9,284 nt of DNA. Source: Mariprofundaceae bacterium. GTDB lineage: Bacteria > Pseudomonadota > Zetaproteobacteria > Mariprofundales > Mariprofundaceae. The position numbers were made by a program, and so were the translations under genes. The first letter of the stretch is position 1; each line of letters opens with the position of its first letter. The notes below the pieces were generated by a model. That model worked only from the letters and a program-made list of their open reading frames with translations, ran no database searches and had not been told where the DNA came from. The stretch is from positions 1-9,284 of the forward strand of contig JAUZQP010000004.1 in NCBI GenBank assembly GCA_030950965.1, in the 5' to 3' direction. This document shows positions 7,648-9,284 of the stretch, one piece after another.

Positions 7648-7724
7648 GAATTCAAGTTCAAGGCGCAGAATATGGTTCTAATCCTTCGATATGTGCCACA
7701 TACTGCAACGATGAAGCTGGATTC
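7648..7724. repeat. 77-base imperfect palindrome, related to the one at 7845-8003
   Basis: The left arm (7648-7675) and right arm (7696-7724) are imperfect inverted copies around a 20-base centre. The inner arms pair GGCGCAGAATATGG with the complement of CCACATACTGCAAC at 10 of 14 positions, and the outer ends pair GAATTC with GGATTC. It shares the boxes CAAGGCGCA and TGCAACG, in the same order and orientation, with the longer palindrome downstream, so both look like members of one dispersed repeat family at different stages of decay. Confidence 0.55.
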
Positions 7725-7844
7725 ATCGACGAGTAGAAATGAATGTTTTACTTCATTCCTCAGCCCTTAAGTTTATCCACCAGCCAAAGCTGGAGTATTG
7801 GTTTCACGCGCTGAAAGTAACTTTTCGGTCAAAACTGACGATAA

Positions 7845-8003
7845 GGTAACTCGCAATAAATAATCTACCAAAATCGCGCAGGATTTTTGTTCAGCATCAA
7901 GGCGCAAAAAGTGAAGCATAGCTTGGCTATGTAAGCTTTTTTGCAACGCCGATGCTGGGCAAAAAGACAAGCGAGTTTGGTAGATTATTTATTGCGTGTT
8001 GCC
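7845..8003. repeat. 159-base extended palindrome (MITE- or REP-like element)
   Basis: The outer arms, 7845-7877 and 7971-8003, are inverted copies that match at 30 of 33 positions (core CGCAATAAATAATCTACC). The symmetry continues inward through CAGCATC, GGCGCAAAAA/TTTTTTGCAACGCC and a perfect CATAGC-TTG-GCTATG centre at 7917-7931. The midpoint of the whole element is exactly 7924. It carries no gene. Transcription in either direction would give one long hairpin. No target duplication is obvious at the ends. It could be a small non-autonomous element or a dispersed extragenic palindrome. Confidence 0.8.
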
Positions 8004-8047
8004 TAAGGTGAGCCAAAAGGTTTAGACATGGGTCAAAAATAGGGTCA

Positions 8048-8300
8048 GACGCCATCTTGCGGGAACTGGAGCACTTCTTGTTGGAGATGGGCGCAGGTTT
8101 CACTTTTGTTGCGCGGCAGAAACGCATCCAGATCGACCATGATGATTTCTACAATCGCCGTCTCAAACGTCTGGTAGCCATTGACCTTAAATTGGGCGAC
8201 TTCAAAGCCGCCGCTTGGCATCATCCTCTGTAGCGGTAAGAAAAAAGAACAGATCGAACTACTGGAACTTGATGCCATCGGCTTGAGTGCCGCACGTTGC
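8048..8300 (+). pseudogene. Decayed YhcG/DUF1016 PDDEXK nuclease fragment
   Basis: The first frame (8048-8230) reads DAILRELEHFLLEMGAGF, then FVARQKRIQIDHDDF, then YNRRLKRLVAIDLKLGDFKAA, and hits a TAG at 8231. The match resumes one frame over, at about 8208, as PPLGIILCSGKKKEQIELLE. This is the C-terminal nuclease domain of the YhcG/DUF1016 family. Compared with the family as I know it, three lesions are visible: the N-terminal DUF1016 domain is absent; about six residues of the YLDLLF segment, which holds a catalytic Asp, are missing between DDF and YNRRL; and a deletion of about 25 codons after FKAA shifts the frame. The 3' end decays after LLELDAIG. Intact relatives occur near restriction and mobile loci. 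This copy cannot encode a working enzyme. Confidence 0.85.
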
Positions 8301-8372
8301 CTGATAATGAATTGTGATCATGTTTCTGTCTTTTGCCGCAGCGTCATTGGGAATAGCGGATGGTCGTAATTC

Positions 8373-8504
8373 GTAGGGTGGGCAGCCCCTGCCCACGCGT
8401 AGCGGTTCAATATTTAACCACCTCTTTTTTAATCAATGGGAGTTTGGCGGGTTGATGTGATGAGTCCAAAGGCGCAACGCGTGGGCAAGGGCTGCCCACC
8501 CTAC
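8373..8504. mobile_element. 132-base element with 27-base terminal inverted repeats (MITE-like)
   Basis: The ends, 8373-8399 and 8478-8504, are inverted copies that differ at one of 27 positions. They begin GTAGGGTGGGCAGCC on opposite strands. The left end is itself a perfect hairpin (GTGGGCAG 8378-8385 and CTGCCCAC 8389-8396, 3-base loop). The right end forms a 7-base-pair version. The 78-base interior carries no gene and has a T run near 8423-8430. No clear target-site duplication flanks it (left AATTC, right AAATG). GTAGGGTGGGC-type repeats are widespread in proteobacterial intergenic DNA. Whether this one moves is unknown. Confidence 0.75.
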
Positions 8505-8520
8505 AAATGCCATCCAAAAT

Positions 8521-8551
8521 TTGATTTTTGCTGCAAAATGGCAAATATATA
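8521..8551 (+). promoter_or_regulatory. Weak promoter candidate for the right-end genes
   Basis: TTGATT (8521-8526) and TATATA (8546-8551) are separated by 19 bases, longer than ideal. Each matches the sigma-70 consensus at 4 of 6 positions. The site lies in an AT-rich stretch just upstream of a good Shine-Dalgarno at 8576-8581. Confidence 0.22.
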
Positions 8552-8586
8552 GCCTCATTGCCGATAAAAAATATAAAGGAGTGAAT

Positions 8587-8853
8587 ATGAAAAGAGGATG
8601 GAAGAGCTTACCACTGCTGCTTGGCGCGATGCTGTGGTTGATGCCGCAGGCGCAGGCGGGGTGTTGCGGCGTATGGCGTGCGGTGGCACGACACCGCTTT
8701 CTCCCGTCTGCGGCAGGGCGCAGTCGGCGCATTGCATCATCCGAAACAGCGGATGGCAACGTCAGAAGCGGCGAGTCGTGCCTCCCTATAGCGGTAGCGC
8801 GGTCATGTCCGCACTCTCCATGCATTGGGTTAACGGGATTTGGATTGAAATAG
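8587..8853 (+). CDS. Small signal-peptide ORF of doubtful integrity
   Basis: I do not recognise this gene. It has a strong Shine-Dalgarno (AAGGAG, 5 bases before the ATG) and a convincing Sec signal peptide in residues 1-24 (MKRGWKSLPLLLGAMLWLMP then QAQA). After that the 88-residue product becomes Arg-, Ser- and Cys-rich (Cys 26, 27, 65, 74, 79) with no family resemblance. The overlapping +1 frame stays open from 8598 to 8918. This pattern suggests a real exported-protein start whose downstream part was replaced or frameshifted. Alternatively it is a genuine small secreted Cys-rich peptide. The lipobox is poor (QAGC), so a lipoprotein is unlikely. It ends 9 bases before the antitoxin start and could be co-transcribed with it. 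Confidence 0.4.
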   Translation: MKRGWKSLPLLLGAMLWLMPQAQAGCCGVWRAVARHRFLPSAAGRSRRIASSETADGNVRSGESCLPIAVARSCPHSPCIGLTGFGLK

Positions 8854-8862
8854 AAGTGACGT

Positions 8863-9087
8863 ATGACAACCATAGAGATCAACAGACTTCCCCTACAGGC
8901 ACAAGTCGAGCTGAGTGATTTTTACGAATTTCTGCTGAATAAATATGCCACACAGACAGCGTCGGGTCGTGTGTCGGATCCTGATGTGATTCCAATCAGG
9001 CAACTGGCTGTCAGGCTGTTTGGTGCGGAGGCGGGGGTGGAGTTAGAATTGCCAAGCCATCAATCGCATTTGCCGGTGGAATTTTAA
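8863..9087 (+). CDS. VapB-like antitoxin
   Basis: This 74-residue protein lies one base upstream of a PIN-domain toxin gene, the usual antitoxin position. The N-terminal half (INRLPLQAQVELSDFYEFLL) resembles the DUF2281-type helical segment, LPPE(x)nEVLDFIEFLL. The C-terminal end (FGAEAGVELELP then LPVEF) resembles the toxin-neutralising tails of VapB antitoxins, which often finish in a vDF/vEF-like ending. I see no clear ribbon-helix-helix or AbrB DNA-binding motif, so autoregulation cannot be read from the sequence. The start at 8863 has only a weak GAAG-type Shine-Dalgarno. The family assignment rests on both the motif resemblance and the toxin neighbour. Confidence 0.78.
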   Translation: MTTIEINRLPLQAQVELSDFYEFLLNKYATQTASGRVSDPDVIPIRQLAVRLFGAEAGVELELPSHQSHLPVEF

Positions 9088-9088
9088 C

Positions 9089-9284
9089 ATGATTCTTCTG
9101 GATACGAACATCATCTCTGAAGTGATGCGCCCCCAGCCTGTTGAACGTGTTCTGCATTGGCTGGATCAGCATACCGTGGATGGGTTGTGGCTTTCCAGCA
9201 TATCTATTGCTGAAATACATTACGGGTTAGCGGTTCTTCCTATTGGTCAGCGAAGAGAACTTTTGACTTCCCGATTTGTGCAAT
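9089..9284 (+). CDS. vapC: VapC-type PIN-domain toxin, 5' part (runs off the window)
   Basis: Only the first 65 codons are in the window. MILLDTNIISEVMRPQP is the canonical start of VapC/FitB-type PIN-domain ribonucleases, with Asp5 in the first acidic position. SISIAEIHYGL (37-47) supplies the second acidic residue, Glu42. In the family these residues bind divalent metal for cleavage of tRNA or rRNA. The LPIGQRRELL segment (50-59) is also typical of this subgroup. The ATG lies one base after the antitoxin stop, so the two are co-translated. The remaining acidic residues expected near the C terminus lie outside the window, so intactness cannot be judged. Confidence 0.92.
   Translation, partial: MILLDTNIISEVMRPQPVERVLHWLDQHTVDGLWLSSISIAEIHYGLAVLPIGQRRELLTSRFVQ

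Larger units (their letters stand above)
7498..8047. other. Gene-free stretch between the T2SS operon and a nuclease remnant
   Basis: No credible protein gene is visible on either strand. The stretch is visibly more AT-rich than the operon. It holds a short hairpin at 7522-7536 (TCCGA/TCGGA arms), a weak minus-strand promoter candidate, two related palindromic elements (7648-7724 and 7845-8003), and small inverted repeats at 7740-7756 (AATGAA/TTCATT) and 7782-7795 (CCAGC/GCTGG). The tandem GGGTCA hexamers at 8030-8035 and 8042-8047 abut the nuclease fragment. Confidence 0.6.

Noticed and set aside
7773..7970. 65-codon minus-strand open frame
   Set aside because: It is formed largely by one half of the long palindrome and has no other support.
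7640..8010. CRISPR array
   Set aside because: The repeated boxes are inverted, differ in spacing and number only two elements. There is no regular repeat-spacer pattern and no cas gene.
8433..8882. 149-codon minus-strand open frame
   Set aside because: It runs through the inverted-repeat element and opposite the signal-peptide ORF. Its C-terminal FVGWAALAHALR type of sequence is the translation of the repeat.

Overview
The window looks like gammaproteobacterial chromosome of moderate GC. The T2SS proteins and PgsA are of gammaproteobacterial type, and the flank carries the short-repeat clutter common in sulfur- and methane-oxidising lineages. Thiotrichales is a guess that the sequence alone does not settle.

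Positions about 7500 down to 54 (minus strand) form one very compact transcription unit. In transcription order it holds: a possible 27-codon leader ORF; pgsA (phosphatidylglycerophosphate synthase); tsaE (t6A tRNA-modification ATPase); an unnamed exported protein that looks like an outer-membrane beta-barrel; then gspC, gspD, gspE and gspF of a type II secretion system (T2SS). Every junction is an overlap or a gap of at most 16 bases. The coupling therefore links phospholipid synthesis, tRNA modification and an envelope secretion machine. GspC (inner-membrane/periplasmic connector), GspD (outer-membrane secretin), GspE (cytoplasmic ATPase) and GspF (inner-membrane platform) are all intact. 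The pseudopilin genes are not in the window but may follow past position 1.

Positions about 7500-8587 are accessory DNA without an intact gene. They hold two related extended palindromes (7648-7724 and 7845-8003), a decayed fragment of a YhcG/DUF1016 PDDEXK-nuclease gene (8048-8300), and a 132-base element with 27-base terminal inverted repeats (8373-8504).

The right end (plus strand) has a small signal-peptide-bearing ORF of doubtful integrity (8587-8853), then a VapBC-type toxin-antitoxin pair. The antitoxin is complete and the PIN-domain toxin runs off the window.

I did not find a convincing new defence or mobile system. The best candidates for something undescribed are the outer-membrane-like protein embedded just upstream of gspC, the small ORF coupled to pgsA, and the long palindrome family.
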